From Mycobacterium sp. AZCC_0083 (GTDB taxonomy: Bacteria > Actinomycetota > Actinomycetes > Mycobacteriales > Mycobacteriaceae), in assembly GCF_014202335.1 (NCBI RefSeq), contig NZ_JACHGP010000018.1, positions 99,172-163,171 of the forward strand: DNA of 64,000 bases, read 5' to 3'. The notes beneath the pieces were generated by a model. It made no database searches. It saw only the letters and a list, made by a program, of their open reading frames with translations, and had not been told where the DNA came from. The first letter of the stretch is position 1. Each line of letters begins with the position of its first letter. Positions 1 through 7,268 of this stretch are shown piece after piece. Position numbers and translations under genes: made by a program.

Positions 1-1360
1 CGACGATTTTCACGGTGACCGCTCCGCTGGAATTCGGGGAGCTGATGGAGACTGATTGCACGATGGGCGTCACCGCGGTGACGGTGACGTTCACCGCCGC
101 GGGGGTGACGGCGTTGTTGGGTTCGAGGAAGAACAGGGGGCCGTGGAGATGGAAGGTAGGGTTGAGTAGCGGATAGGTGGATAGGTCTTGCAGGTTGAGG
201 CCGTTGTCGCTGACGTCGACGGTGAAGGTGTCGGTGCCGCCGAAGGTGGCCGTTGTGAGGTCCGGGGTATACGTGTAGGTGCCGTCGGGGTGGATGGTGA
301 CCGTGCCGTGGGTGGGTTGTTGGGTGATGGTGTAGGTGAGGGGGTCGCCATCGGCGTCGAGGGCGCCCAGGGTTCCGGTGATGACGCCTGCGCTGTTTGT
401 GGTGAGTTGTCGGGGGTTGAGGGTGGGGGCTTGGTTGAAGAAGGTGCGCCGGGTCCAGGCCAGGATGGTCCAGGCGAGCGGGTTGTCCAGGGGGGCGTTG
501 GGCGCGGTGAGACCCATCGCGGCGGTCACGATGCCTCTGAGGAAGCCGTCGATGGCGGCAACGACGGCGCCGATCAGCGTTGGCGTGGGTGTGCTCGCGA
601 TGGCCGCGGGGGCCAGCGCGGCGACCTTATTGGTTGTCGCGGTGAGCGCAGTGCTCTTGGCCGCGACATTGGTTGCGGTCAGTGAAGTAGTCGGGTTGCT
701 CGATGCCAATTGCAGTGCCTGGGCGGTGAGCGCGCTCGTGGTTCGTGGGTTGGTTACAGCGACGGGGTTGATGGTTGCCTGAGCGAGGGCGGCTGCGGTC
801 GGGTTGCTGTTACCGGTCGGGTTCGCATTCTTGGCCGTCGGAGGTGGCGGGTCGGCCGCGGTCATGGCGTTTGGCGTGGGTGCTGCGGTGGCGCTTGGCG
901 TCGGCGGGGTGTCTGTCGGCGTCGTTGGCGCGCTGCCCAATTCGGTGGCGGCGGAGGCGCCGGTAGCCGTTACTGGATCAACATTGGTGAGGGGTTCGAC
1001 CTCGGGTGTCGATTGCGTGGTTTGTGGGGCGGTGTTGAGTGACCCGCCGTTGCTGCTGGCCTGGACTGAAGTGGCGGGCTGAGTCGGCGAGGTGTTGGTT
1101 CCGCTGGGGGCTGATGTATTGGTGGTGTTGTTGTTCGGGAGTTCCGTAGCTCCACTGGGCGAAGCGGTGGTGTCGGCGGGTGGGTTGGTGCCGGATGTCC
1201 CGGAGGGGCTGGAGGTGTTCGTGCTGTCGTTGGTTGGAGAGCTTTCGCTTCCGGTGTCCGCGTGGATCACGGCAGGGGTGGCGATGGTAAGCGCTATACC
1301 CACACCCAAGGCCGCTGCGAGCCCGCCGATCCGTCCCACGAAGTGCGCATACTCGGTCAT
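1..1360 (-). CDS. Secreted Ig-like/VCBS-type surface protein (5' part; runs off left edge)
   Basis: Leftward open frame without a stop to the window edge, so only the N-terminal ~453 residues are visible. The ATG at 1360 follows a GGGGGG ribosome site. Residues 1-32 form a signal peptide (short charged start, hydrophobic Ala/Leu/Gly core, ending near VIHADT). A long Thr/Ser/Pro/Asn-rich low-complexity stretch follows (~33-280), then a helix leading to the motif LAWTRRTFFNQAPTLNP. An Ig-like/VCBS-type repeat comes next, with the recognisable DADGDPLTYTITQQPTHGTV and TYTPD segments. This layout is common in large mycobacterial secreted repeat proteins of unknown function. The start codon overlaps the stop of the small upstream gene (ATGA), which suggests translational coupling. 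Confidence 0.8.
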   Translation of the reverse strand, partial: MTEYAHFVGRIGGLAAALGVGIALTIATPAVIHADTGSESSPTNDSTNTSSPSGTSGTNPPADTTASPSGATELPNNNTTNTSAPSGTNTSPTQPATSVQASSNGGSLNTAPQTTQSTPEVEPLTNVDPVTATGASAATELGSAPTTPTDTPPTPSATAAPTPNAMTAADPPPPTAKNANPTGNSNPTAAALAQATINPVAVTNPRTTSALTAQALQLASSNPTTSLTATNVAAKSTALTATTNKVAALAPAAIASTPTPTLIGAVVAAIDGFLRGIVTAAMGLTAPNAPLDNPLAWTILAWTRRTFFNQAPTLNPRQLTTNSAGVITGTLGALDADGDPLTYTITQQPTHGTVTIHPDGTYTYTPDLTTATFGGTDTFTVDVSDNGLNLQDLSTYPLLNPTFHLHGPLFFLEPNNAVTPAAVNVTVTAVTPIVQSVSISSPNSSGAVTVKIV

Positions 1361-1647
1361 GCCGAAATTCCCCCCGTCGCCACCAACGCGCCGTTGTGGC
1401 CATCGTCGCAGACCAGCGGGTGTGACCGCGTGGGGAGAAAATACCTACGTTCGGAACAGCGCATCTCGGGCTGCGCCTTTGCTGGCTGGTACTTTATTTC
1501 CGCTGCTGCGTAAACAGTTTCGCCGAAACAGATCGCTGCGTTCAGGACCGCTTTGGCCGCAAAAGATCCCGCCTGGAGAACATGACCGCGACGCTCGGCG
1601 GGGTGCCTTGCTGCTGGGTGTAGTTGAGATGTCGTCTTGGCAACCAT
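1357..1647 (-). CDS. Small 96-aa hypothetical protein, coupled to the secreted Ig-like gene
   Basis: Open frame of 96 codons starting MVAKTTSQLHPAARH and ending LVATGGISA. GAAGGA lies about 9 bases before the ATG. The TGA overlaps the next ATG by 4 bases, as in translationally coupled pairs. Its upstream region and first codons are a copy of those of the secreted protein gene at 4368, which starts MDAKRTSS. Past about codon 8 the two proteins diverge. It has no domain I recognise, two Cys pairs, and no clear signal peptide. It may be a genuine small gene or a decayed copy that now serves only as a translated leader. Confidence 0.4.
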   Translation of the reverse strand: MVAKTTSQLHPAARHPAERRGHVLQAGSFAAKAVLNAAICFGETVYAAAEIKYQPAKAQPEMRCSERRYFLPTRSHPLVCDDGHNGALVATGGISA

Positions 1648-1750
1648 CTGCTCATCCTTCGATCGCAGTCGTCTCGATACACGAAAGTGTGAGCTGAAGA
1701 CGCAATGCGGGCATGAGTAGTTCACTACTCGACATCTGGCACATTCATAC
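1630..1750 (-). repeat. Inverted repeat copy A (promoter plus gene start)
   Basis: About 120 bp that, read on the minus strand, is close to identical to 4266-4387 on the plus strand. The match starts at GAATGTGCCAGA and runs through the palindrome and the ribosome site into the first codons (M-x-A-K-x-T-S). The two copies face away from each other and flank the Hsp70-LpqN gene, so recombination between them could invert that gene. Confidence 0.85.
1715..1730. promoter_or_regulatory. Palindrome GAGTAG-TTCA-CTACTC, probable operator
   Basis: Perfect 6-bp arms around a 4-base spacer, lying about 70 bp upstream of the small gene that starts at 1647. The same arms occur in the other repeat copy (4285-4300), where only a spacer base differs. 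Arms conserved with a drifting spacer suggest selection on the palindrome. A transcript hairpin with a 4-base loop is the alternative. Confidence 0.45.
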
Positions 1751-1900
1751 TGTGATATTGGTCTTCTGCGCGAAGCGCTGATCAATGTGGATCCGGCTAT
1801 GCAGTGGCCAATGACCATAATTGCTAAGGTCGTCAGATATTGGCGTCCCGGCCGAGCGTGGGGGCGCCAGTCATGACGGTTGCTCTTGGGCGTTATCGAG

Positions 1901-4270
1901 ATGGCGGGGTCGGCGATGAGCAGTCGGAGGATGCTGGCCGATGGCTGGGTGCTGGCAATCGACTTCGGCACCACTGCGACGGCGGCGGCGGTGCGCGAAC
2001 CGGACGGGCGAGTTGCTGGTCTGGTTCTGTCTGACGGCACGGTGACGATGCCGTCGTCGGTACTGGCGGATCCCTCGGGTGTGCTGGTCGGTACCAAGGC
2101 CGACAGTGCGGCGGGGTATAGCCTGGATCGCTATCAGCCGACCCCGAAGCGGGATGTCGGCCGGGCCAGTGTGCTGTTGGGAGACTCGGAGTTTCGGCCG
2201 TGCGCGCTGATCGCCGCGGTGTACGCGGCGATCATCGGTGAGGCGGTGCGTCAACACAATCAGCGCCCGCCCGAGCAGTTGGTGTTGACGCATCCGGTTG
2301 ACTGGTCAGACCGGCGCCTCGGTGTTCTGCGCGAAGCGGTTTCGTTGGCTGGCACTCAACTCGGGATTTCGCTACCCGATCCGACATTAATACCGGAACC
2401 GGTCGCCGCGGCCACGCACTACGCGCGTCTGGATCCATCCGACGACGCGCATACGGCGCGATCTGCCACCTTCACGGATTCGGCCGCCGCTGCATCGGGT
2501 GACCAGACAGACGATCAGTTTTTCGCGGTATACGACCTCGGTGGGGGCACTTTCGATGCCACTGTCCTGTGTCTCTCGTCGGACGGGTTCGAAGTCCTGG
2601 CTACCGGCGGGATTGACCCGTTGGGCGGCTTCGACTTCGACAACCGGCTGTTCAATTACTTTGGGCGGACGCACTACAGAAAGGCCGATCCGAAGCTGTG
2701 GCAGGCGCTTGCTCAACCTGATGCCGGAGACCCGGACAGTGGTATGCGGCGGCGTTTTCTCGATGCAACGGTCCGTCAGATCAAGGAAGAGTTGTCCGAG
2801 CACACGCAGCGCACGGTGCGTCTGCCCGGGTTGCCCGAACCGGTGCTGGTGACTCGCACCGAGTTTGAGAATCTCATCCGGAGTGATCTCGATGCGACCA
2901 TCGCCGAGCTCGAGGCGACCCTGGCCAGGGCCGGGTTGACGGCGGACCAGTTAGCGGGGATCTATCGGATCGGTGGATCATCGCGGATTCCGTTGGTGGG
3001 CAGCCTGCTTGATCAATTCCAGCGTCCCGTGCACGTCGTTGATCACCCGAAGACGGTCGTTGCGCTTGGCGCCGCGGTCGGGTCGGGAGTTGCCGACGAG
3101 CCGCACGTGCCGACGGAACTGGAGACCACCGCGCCCGTTCCCGTGGGTGGCGCTGCTTCCGTCTCGCCCCGGCAGCTACTCGTCGACGAAGTGACCGCGT
3201 TGTACCGGTCGGAGAAGTGGCAGGAGGTCGTGGCGAAAGCAGATGAACTAGCCCGACTGAACCCTGGTGATCCGGATCCGGGCGGGATGGTCGCCGACGC
3301 GCGGGACAGGCTGCGTCAGGCCGACCTCGAGAATCGCTACGCCCGGGGAGTTGAATTGCTCCAGAAGGCTCAGTGGAGGGAAGCGATTGGTGCGTTTGCC
3401 GCGATCGAGCAAGAACAACCCGGCTACCGCGATACCTCTGCGTTGATCAGCGCGGCCCAAAAGCTGGATGAGACAACGGGAAGTGATCAAGTATCGACCG
3501 CCGAGCCGGCTGCTGAAATGTCACCACCACCACCGCCGATCGATTCGCCACCGCTCCTTGCGGGGTCTCGCAGGCGCAGAAGACCAAGCGCCGCGGTCGT
3601 CGCTGGGGTGGCCGGGGTCGTCGCTCTCGGCGCAGCAGTTGCGATCTTCGTAGGGATGCAGGATTCGGAGTCCTCGAAAACGTCAGCCCCGATTTCGTCG
3701 GTGACCACGTCGCCGTCTTCGCCGTCGCTGGGGGCGTCAGTTGAAGCGCCTCGGCCTATCACGACCATCGACGACTACATCAAGGCGAACAACATCCAGG
3801 CGACGACGGTCACTCCGTCGACGCCGGGCGCACCGAAGATCGATCTCCCTGTGCCGCCAGGCTGGACACGCACACCAGAAGGCCCGGGCAGCAACTACTT
3901 TGGGGTCGTCTTCGATGCGCCGACCATGCCTGCCGATGCCCCGCGGTTCATCGTGACCGTCGAGAAGCTGCTGGGCGTTGTCGACACGGAGAAACTTCTC
4001 GCTGTTGCAGCTGGTTCGGCTAAGCAGCTGCCAGGTTACGCGGGCGATCCTCCGGTGCAGGCCTCGTTGAGTGGCTTTCCCGGAGCGCGACTGGCCGGCA
4101 CCTACACCGAGGACGGCGCGCCGCGGATGGTCATGCAGTACGTTGTCGCGATCCCAGGAGCGGACGGCACGTATCTGATGCGGATCAATGCTGACAGCCC
4201 GGACGGCGACGCCGACGCGGTGCGGGCGGCGGCCAAGGTGTTCGCGCAGAAAACCACTATCACGGTGTGA
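1901..4270 (+). CDS. Hsp70-like ATPase fused to a transmembrane segment and an LpqN-type domain
   Basis: About 789 aa from the ATG at 1901 (TTG 1880 and ATG 1916 are alternatives; none has a strong ribosome site). The N-terminal half is an actin/Hsp70 ATPase fold: phosphate-1 motif DFGTT (~21-25), phosphate-2 YDLGGGTFD (~211-219), and adenosine motif IGGSSRIPLV (~357). There is no canonical DnaK substrate-binding domain. Instead come two TPR-like helical stretches (~430-530), a Pro-rich linker, one membrane helix (~564-587), a Ser/Thr linker, and an ~140-aa C-terminal domain like the LpqN/LpqT lipoproteins (starts LPVPPGWTRTPEG). Predicted topology is a cytoplasmic ATPase with an outer LpqN domain. 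It is a paralogue of the gene at 5071-6996 and is flanked by the inverted repeat. Client and function are unknown. Confidence 0.85.
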   Translation: MAGSAMSSRRMLADGWVLAIDFGTTATAAAVREPDGRVAGLVLSDGTVTMPSSVLADPSGVLVGTKADSAAGYSLDRYQPTPKRDVGRASVLLGDSEFRPCALIAAVYAAIIGEAVRQHNQRPPEQLVLTHPVDWSDRRLGVLREAVSLAGTQLGISLPDPTLIPEPVAAATHYARLDPSDDAHTARSATFTDSAAAASGDQTDDQFFAVYDLGGGTFDATVLCLSSDGFEVLATGGIDPLGGFDFDNRLFNYFGRTHYRKADPKLWQALAQPDAGDPDSGMRRRFLDATVRQIKEELSEHTQRTVRLPGLPEPVLVTRTEFENLIRSDLDATIAELEATLARAGLTADQLAGIYRIGGSSRIPLVGSLLDQFQRPVHVVDHPKTVVALGAAVGSGVADEPHVPTELETTAPVPVGGAASVSPRQLLVDEVTALYRSEKWQEVVAKADELARLNPGDPDPGGMVADARDRLRQADLENRYARGVELLQKAQWREAIGAFAAIEQEQPGYRDTSALISAAQKLDETTGSDQVSTAEPAAEMSPPPPPIDSPPLLAGSRRRRRPSAAVVAGVAGVVALGAAVAIFVGMQDSESSKTSAPISSVTTSPSSPSLGASVEAPRPITTIDDYIKANNIQATTVTPSTPGAPKIDLPVPPGWTRTPEGPGSNYFGVVFDAPTMPADAPRFIVTVEKLLGVVDTEKLLAVAAGSAKQLPGYAGDPPVQASLSGFPGARLAGTYTEDGAPRMVMQYVVAIPGADGTYLMRINADSPDGDADAVRAAAKVFAQKTTITV

Positions 4271-4387
4271 ATGTGCCAGAACTCGAGTAGCGAACTACTC
4301 ATGCCCGCATTGCATCTTCAGGTCACACTTTCATGTATCGAGACGACCGCGATCGAAGGATGAGCAGATGGATGCGAAGAGGACATC
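4266..4387 (+). repeat. Inverted repeat copy B (promoter plus gene start)
   Basis: Plus-strand counterpart of 1630-1750. It begins within the last codon of the Hsp70-LpqN gene and ends about eight codons into the secreted protein gene at 4368. Most differences between copies are single substitutions. The match fades just past the start codons, so the duplicated unit is the regulatory region rather than the coding sequence. Confidence 0.85.
4285..4300. promoter_or_regulatory. Palindrome GAGTAG-CGAA-CTACTC, probable operator
   Basis: Second copy of the 16-bp palindrome, about 68 bp upstream of the ATG at 4368 and 15 bp after the stop of the Hsp70-LpqN gene. It could act as an operator for the downstream gene or as an end-of-transcript hairpin. 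No T-run follows it, and its twin lies in a promoter position, so an operator is favoured. Confidence 0.45.
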
Positions 4388-4988
4388 GTCGTGGTATCGG
4401 CGCCCCGGGGTTTTCGTTGCGAGCGCTGCGATTGCCGCTGGCGTGAGCATCGCGGTGCTCGGGCCCAGCGATCAGGATCCCGTGAAATTCGATGCGACTA
4501 CGCCCCATCCCACGTGGTCGAAATTCGATGCGGCTACGCCCCATCCCACGTGGTCGATGGGATACATCCTCGTCACGGCAGATCCGTGGGCTCCTGAACC
4601 ACAACCCGCTGCACCGCCGCCTCAGGCGCCCGCGGCGCCACCGGCGTACGAACCGCCGGCAACGAGGGAGTACGTGCCGGCATACGTACCACCGCCTCCG
4701 CCGCCACCGCAGGTGACGTTGAGGCTCGATAATCCGATAACGGCGGCCTTAGTGTCGATGACGAATGTCCCCAGCGGGTCTACGGTTGGATGCCACATGA
4801 ACACTGTCGCGACTTCGGGTCTGGCCGCCTCGATCGGTGCCCGCGTGGACAACGACTTCACCTTGGTCGGCACGCAAGAGACGAGAGTCCCAGCCGGTAG
4901 CGCCAACGGACCCGCGACCGGTTCGGCATTCCATCTCACCGTGACGTGCGACAACGGAACCTCGACCAGCCTGGATGCGGTTTACTGA
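4368..4988 (+). CDS. Secreted Pro-rich protein of unknown function
   Basis: 206 aa; the ATG follows GAAGGA at a normal distance inside the duplicated promoter block. A charged start (MDAKRTSSWYRR) and a hydrophobic helix (~14-32) form a signal peptide or anchor. Two tandem copies of a 12-residue unit (KFDATTPHPTWS) follow, then a Pro/Ala-rich spacer with PPPPPPP. The ~95-aa C-terminal domain starts VTLRLDNPITAAL and carries two Cys (GCHMN and TCDN) that could form a disulfide. I do not recognise the C-terminal domain. It converges on the second Hsp70-like gene. Export is inferred from the N-terminus. Confidence 0.75.
   Translation: MDAKRTSSWYRRPGVFVASAAIAAGVSIAVLGPSDQDPVKFDATTPHPTWSKFDAATPHPTWSMGYILVTADPWAPEPQPAAPPPQAPAAPPAYEPPATREYVPAYVPPPPPPPQVTLRLDNPITAALVSMTNVPSGSTVGCHMNTVATSGLAASIGARVDNDFTLVGTQETRVPAGSANGPATGSAFHLTVTCDNGTSTSLDAVY
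4484..4555 (+). repeat. Tandem 36-bp repeat inside the secreted protein gene
   Basis: Two adjacent 36-bp units differing at one base (GACTACG versus GGCTACG). They keep frame and encode a 12-residue unit twice. Near identity points to a recent duplication. Confidence 0.9.
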
Positions 4989-5070
4989 CTGGCGTTCGAC
5001 GCTGGACGACCAAGGTCATCGGCGCCTACCACCAGTTGTGGGCCCCGCTCGACGTCCCGAGCACGTCGCA

Positions 5071-6996
5071 TTATCGACCTACCAACAACGACTCGAAGTC
5101 GGCCACCTGGCCACCGTACCGGCTGATGTATTCCTCGACCACGGCCTTCTTGAGCACGCCGACGTCGATGAGGTCGGCGCGATTGGGCGGCGGTGCACCA
5201 GCCAACACTTCGTAGCTGGAGACGATGGCGTCGATCGCTACGGGCTGACGTAGTCGCTGGGTGCCGATCACGTCCAGGAGTGCTTGGGCGACAGCCGGAT
5301 ACGGCGTGAACTCGGAATTGGCGAGGTACTCGCGCAGGTCATCGTTTCCGCGGGGCAACGTCGTGTCGATCCCTGCCGCGTTGAGTGTCCGGATGAGCTG
5401 GTCTGGGCCGCTGTCCGTTGAACCGGGATTCGTCGAAGCGGTGGGCGATGGCACGTCGGATGAACCGGTGGGCGGTGGCAGCTCGGATGAACCGGTGGGC
5501 CTGGCGGCTGGGGGCTGCCCAATCGGGCCGGAGACGCCCGAGTCCGGCTTCGAGGAGAGCATGACTACCAGAACGACGACGGCCACCACCACCGCCGCAG
5601 CGATCCCGCCGATGACGGCCAGCACCTTCTTGCTTGGCCCCGTGCGGGTCTTCTCCGACTGGTGCAACGCGGTCACTTCGTCGGCGAGTCGCTGCCGGGG
5701 CGAGACGGAAGCAGCGCCCTCGGCGGAAACAGGGACGGTTGCAAGCAGTTCCGTCTGCCCCTCTGGTTGCGCACCGGTGGGCAGCTCGTCCACTACCGCT
5801 GGCTCGACGGACTCCGCCGCATCGACCACAGCGCCGAGCGCAACGACCGTCTTCGGATGATCAACGACATGAACGGGACGCTCAATTTGATCAAGCAGGC
5901 TGCCCACCAACGGAATCCGCGATGCGCCACCGATCCGATAGATCCCCGCCAACTGATCTGGTGTCAACCCGGCCCGGGCCAGCGTCGCCTCAAACTCGGC
6001 GATGGTCGCATCGAGATCAGTCCTGATGAGGTTCTCGAACTCGGTGCGCGTCACCAGCACCGGTTCGGGCAACCCGGGCAGACGCACCGTGCGCTGGGTG
6101 TGCTCGGACAACTCTTCCTTGACCTGACGGACCGTCGTGTCGAGCATGCGCCGCCGCATGCCACTGTCAGGATCTTCGGGATCGGGGTAGTCAAGCGCCT
6201 GCCAAAGTTTCGGGTCGGCTTTCTTGTAGTGCGTCTGCCCCAGGTAGTTGAACAGCCGGTTGTCGAATTCGAAGCCGCCCAACGGATCGATCCCGCCAGT
6301 AGCCAGGATTTCGAACCCATCCGACGAGCGGCACAACACCGTGACATCGAACGTACCCCCACCGAGGTCGTACACGGCGAAGTACTCATCGCCGACCACG
6401 TCCTCAGAGGGCACCACAGCCGAACCAGCGGAGGTGGTGGTAATGCGGGCCGTGGGCTGATCGGAGGCTTGCGCGTAGTGCGTCGCCGCGGCGACCGGTT
6501 CCGGCATGAATGTCGGATCGGGTAGCGAAATCTCGAGCTGATCAGCAGCCATCGAAACCGCTTCGCGCAGAACATCGAGGCGCCGGTCTGACCAGTCGAC
6601 CGGATGGGTCAACACCAACTGCTCGGGCGGGCGGTGATTGTGTTGACGCACCGCCTCACGGATGATCGCCGCGTACACCGCGGCGATCAGCGTGCACGGC
6701 CGAAACTCTGCGTCTCCCAGCAGCACGCTGGCCCGCCCGATGTCACGCTTCGGGGTCGGCTGGTAGCGATCCAGGCTATACCCCGCCGCACTGTCGGCCT
6801 TGGTACCGACCAGCACACCGTTGGGGTCGGCGAGTACCGATGACGGCATCGTCGACGTCCCGTCAGGCAGAACCAGACCAGCAACTCTGCCGTCCGGTTC
6901 GCGCACCGCCGCCGCCGTCGCCGTGGTACCGAAGTCGACCGCCAGCACCCAAACCAAATCCAGGTCCGCCCGACCGCTCATCACCGACCCCGCCAT
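5071..6996 (-). CDS. Hsp70-like membrane ATPase, second paralogue
   Basis: About 641 aa from the ATG at 6996 (TTG 7017 and ATG 6981 are alternatives). The N-terminal ~420 residues closely match the paralogue at 1901, including DFGTT (~21-25), YDLGGGTFD and IGGASRIPLV. The shared starts MAGSxMS support the chosen ATG. After a short linker there is one membrane helix (~452-479), then a Pro/Ser linker with repeated PPTGSS-type units, and an ~110-aa helical C-terminal domain starting GPDQLIRTLNAAGI. That domain differs from the LpqN domain of the paralogue and I do not recognise it. The two paralogues therefore share an inner ATPase and differ in the predicted outer domain. Role unknown. Confidence 0.85.
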   Translation of the reverse strand: MAGSVMSGRADLDLVWVLAVDFGTTATAAAVREPDGRVAGLVLPDGTSTMPSSVLADPNGVLVGTKADSAAGYSLDRYQPTPKRDIGRASVLLGDAEFRPCTLIAAVYAAIIREAVRQHNHRPPEQLVLTHPVDWSDRRLDVLREAVSMAADQLEISLPDPTFMPEPVAAATHYAQASDQPTARITTTSAGSAVVPSEDVVGDEYFAVYDLGGGTFDVTVLCRSSDGFEILATGGIDPLGGFEFDNRLFNYLGQTHYKKADPKLWQALDYPDPEDPDSGMRRRMLDTTVRQVKEELSEHTQRTVRLPGLPEPVLVTRTEFENLIRTDLDATIAEFEATLARAGLTPDQLAGIYRIGGASRIPLVGSLLDQIERPVHVVDHPKTVVALGAVVDAAESVEPAVVDELPTGAQPEGQTELLATVPVSAEGAASVSPRQRLADEVTALHQSEKTRTGPSKKVLAVIGGIAAAVVVAVVVLVVMLSSKPDSGVSGPIGQPPAARPTGSSELPPPTGSSDVPSPTASTNPGSTDSGPDQLIRTLNAAGIDTTLPRGNDDLREYLANSEFTPYPAVAQALLDVIGTQRLRQPVAIDAIVSSYEVLAGAPPPNRADLIDVGVLKKAVVEEYISRYGGQVADFESLLVGR

Positions 6997-7094
6997 CTCG
7001 ATCACACCCAGCAGCAACCATCAGCAACCAGCAGCCCAACGCCCGGCCCGTATCCAAACACACACGGCCAAGTTCTGTGAACGTAATCGCGACA

Positions 7095-7268
7095 TTAAGG
7101 CGTGACCGCGATCGCTTCGTCCTGAGAATATCTAATTTCGATTACGACGCTTCTTTCATCAGCAATGAACGCGGTATTCGGCGAAGCAATGTCACGGCGG
7201 AACCGATACTCGGCGCTGCCGCAATCTGATTGACGAGTCCATTCGGCGTCACGTTTGGCCTTGATCAT
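7095..7268 (-). CDS. 57-aa protein translationally coupled to the effector-like gene; possible immunity or chaperone protein
   Basis: The ATG at 7268 overlaps the TGA of the preceding gene by 4 bases (ATGA) on the same strand. The product starts MIKAKRDAEWTRQSDCG and ends DEAIAVTP: small, charged and soluble, with no membrane helix or signal. Codon choice is more A/T-rich than in neighbouring genes. I recognise no family. The tight coupling to a CIS effector-like gene fits a cognate immunity protein or chaperone, but this is inference only. Confidence 0.55.
   Translation of the reverse strand: MIKAKRDAEWTRQSDCGSAEYRFRRDIASPNTAFIADERSVVIEIRYSQDEAIAVTP

Noticed and set aside
1092..1697. 201-codon plus-strand frame ending near the inverted repeat
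   Set aside because: It lies opposite the secreted Ig-like gene and the coupled small gene. Only its short LLLGVVEM stretch is of interest, and that is reported as a relic.
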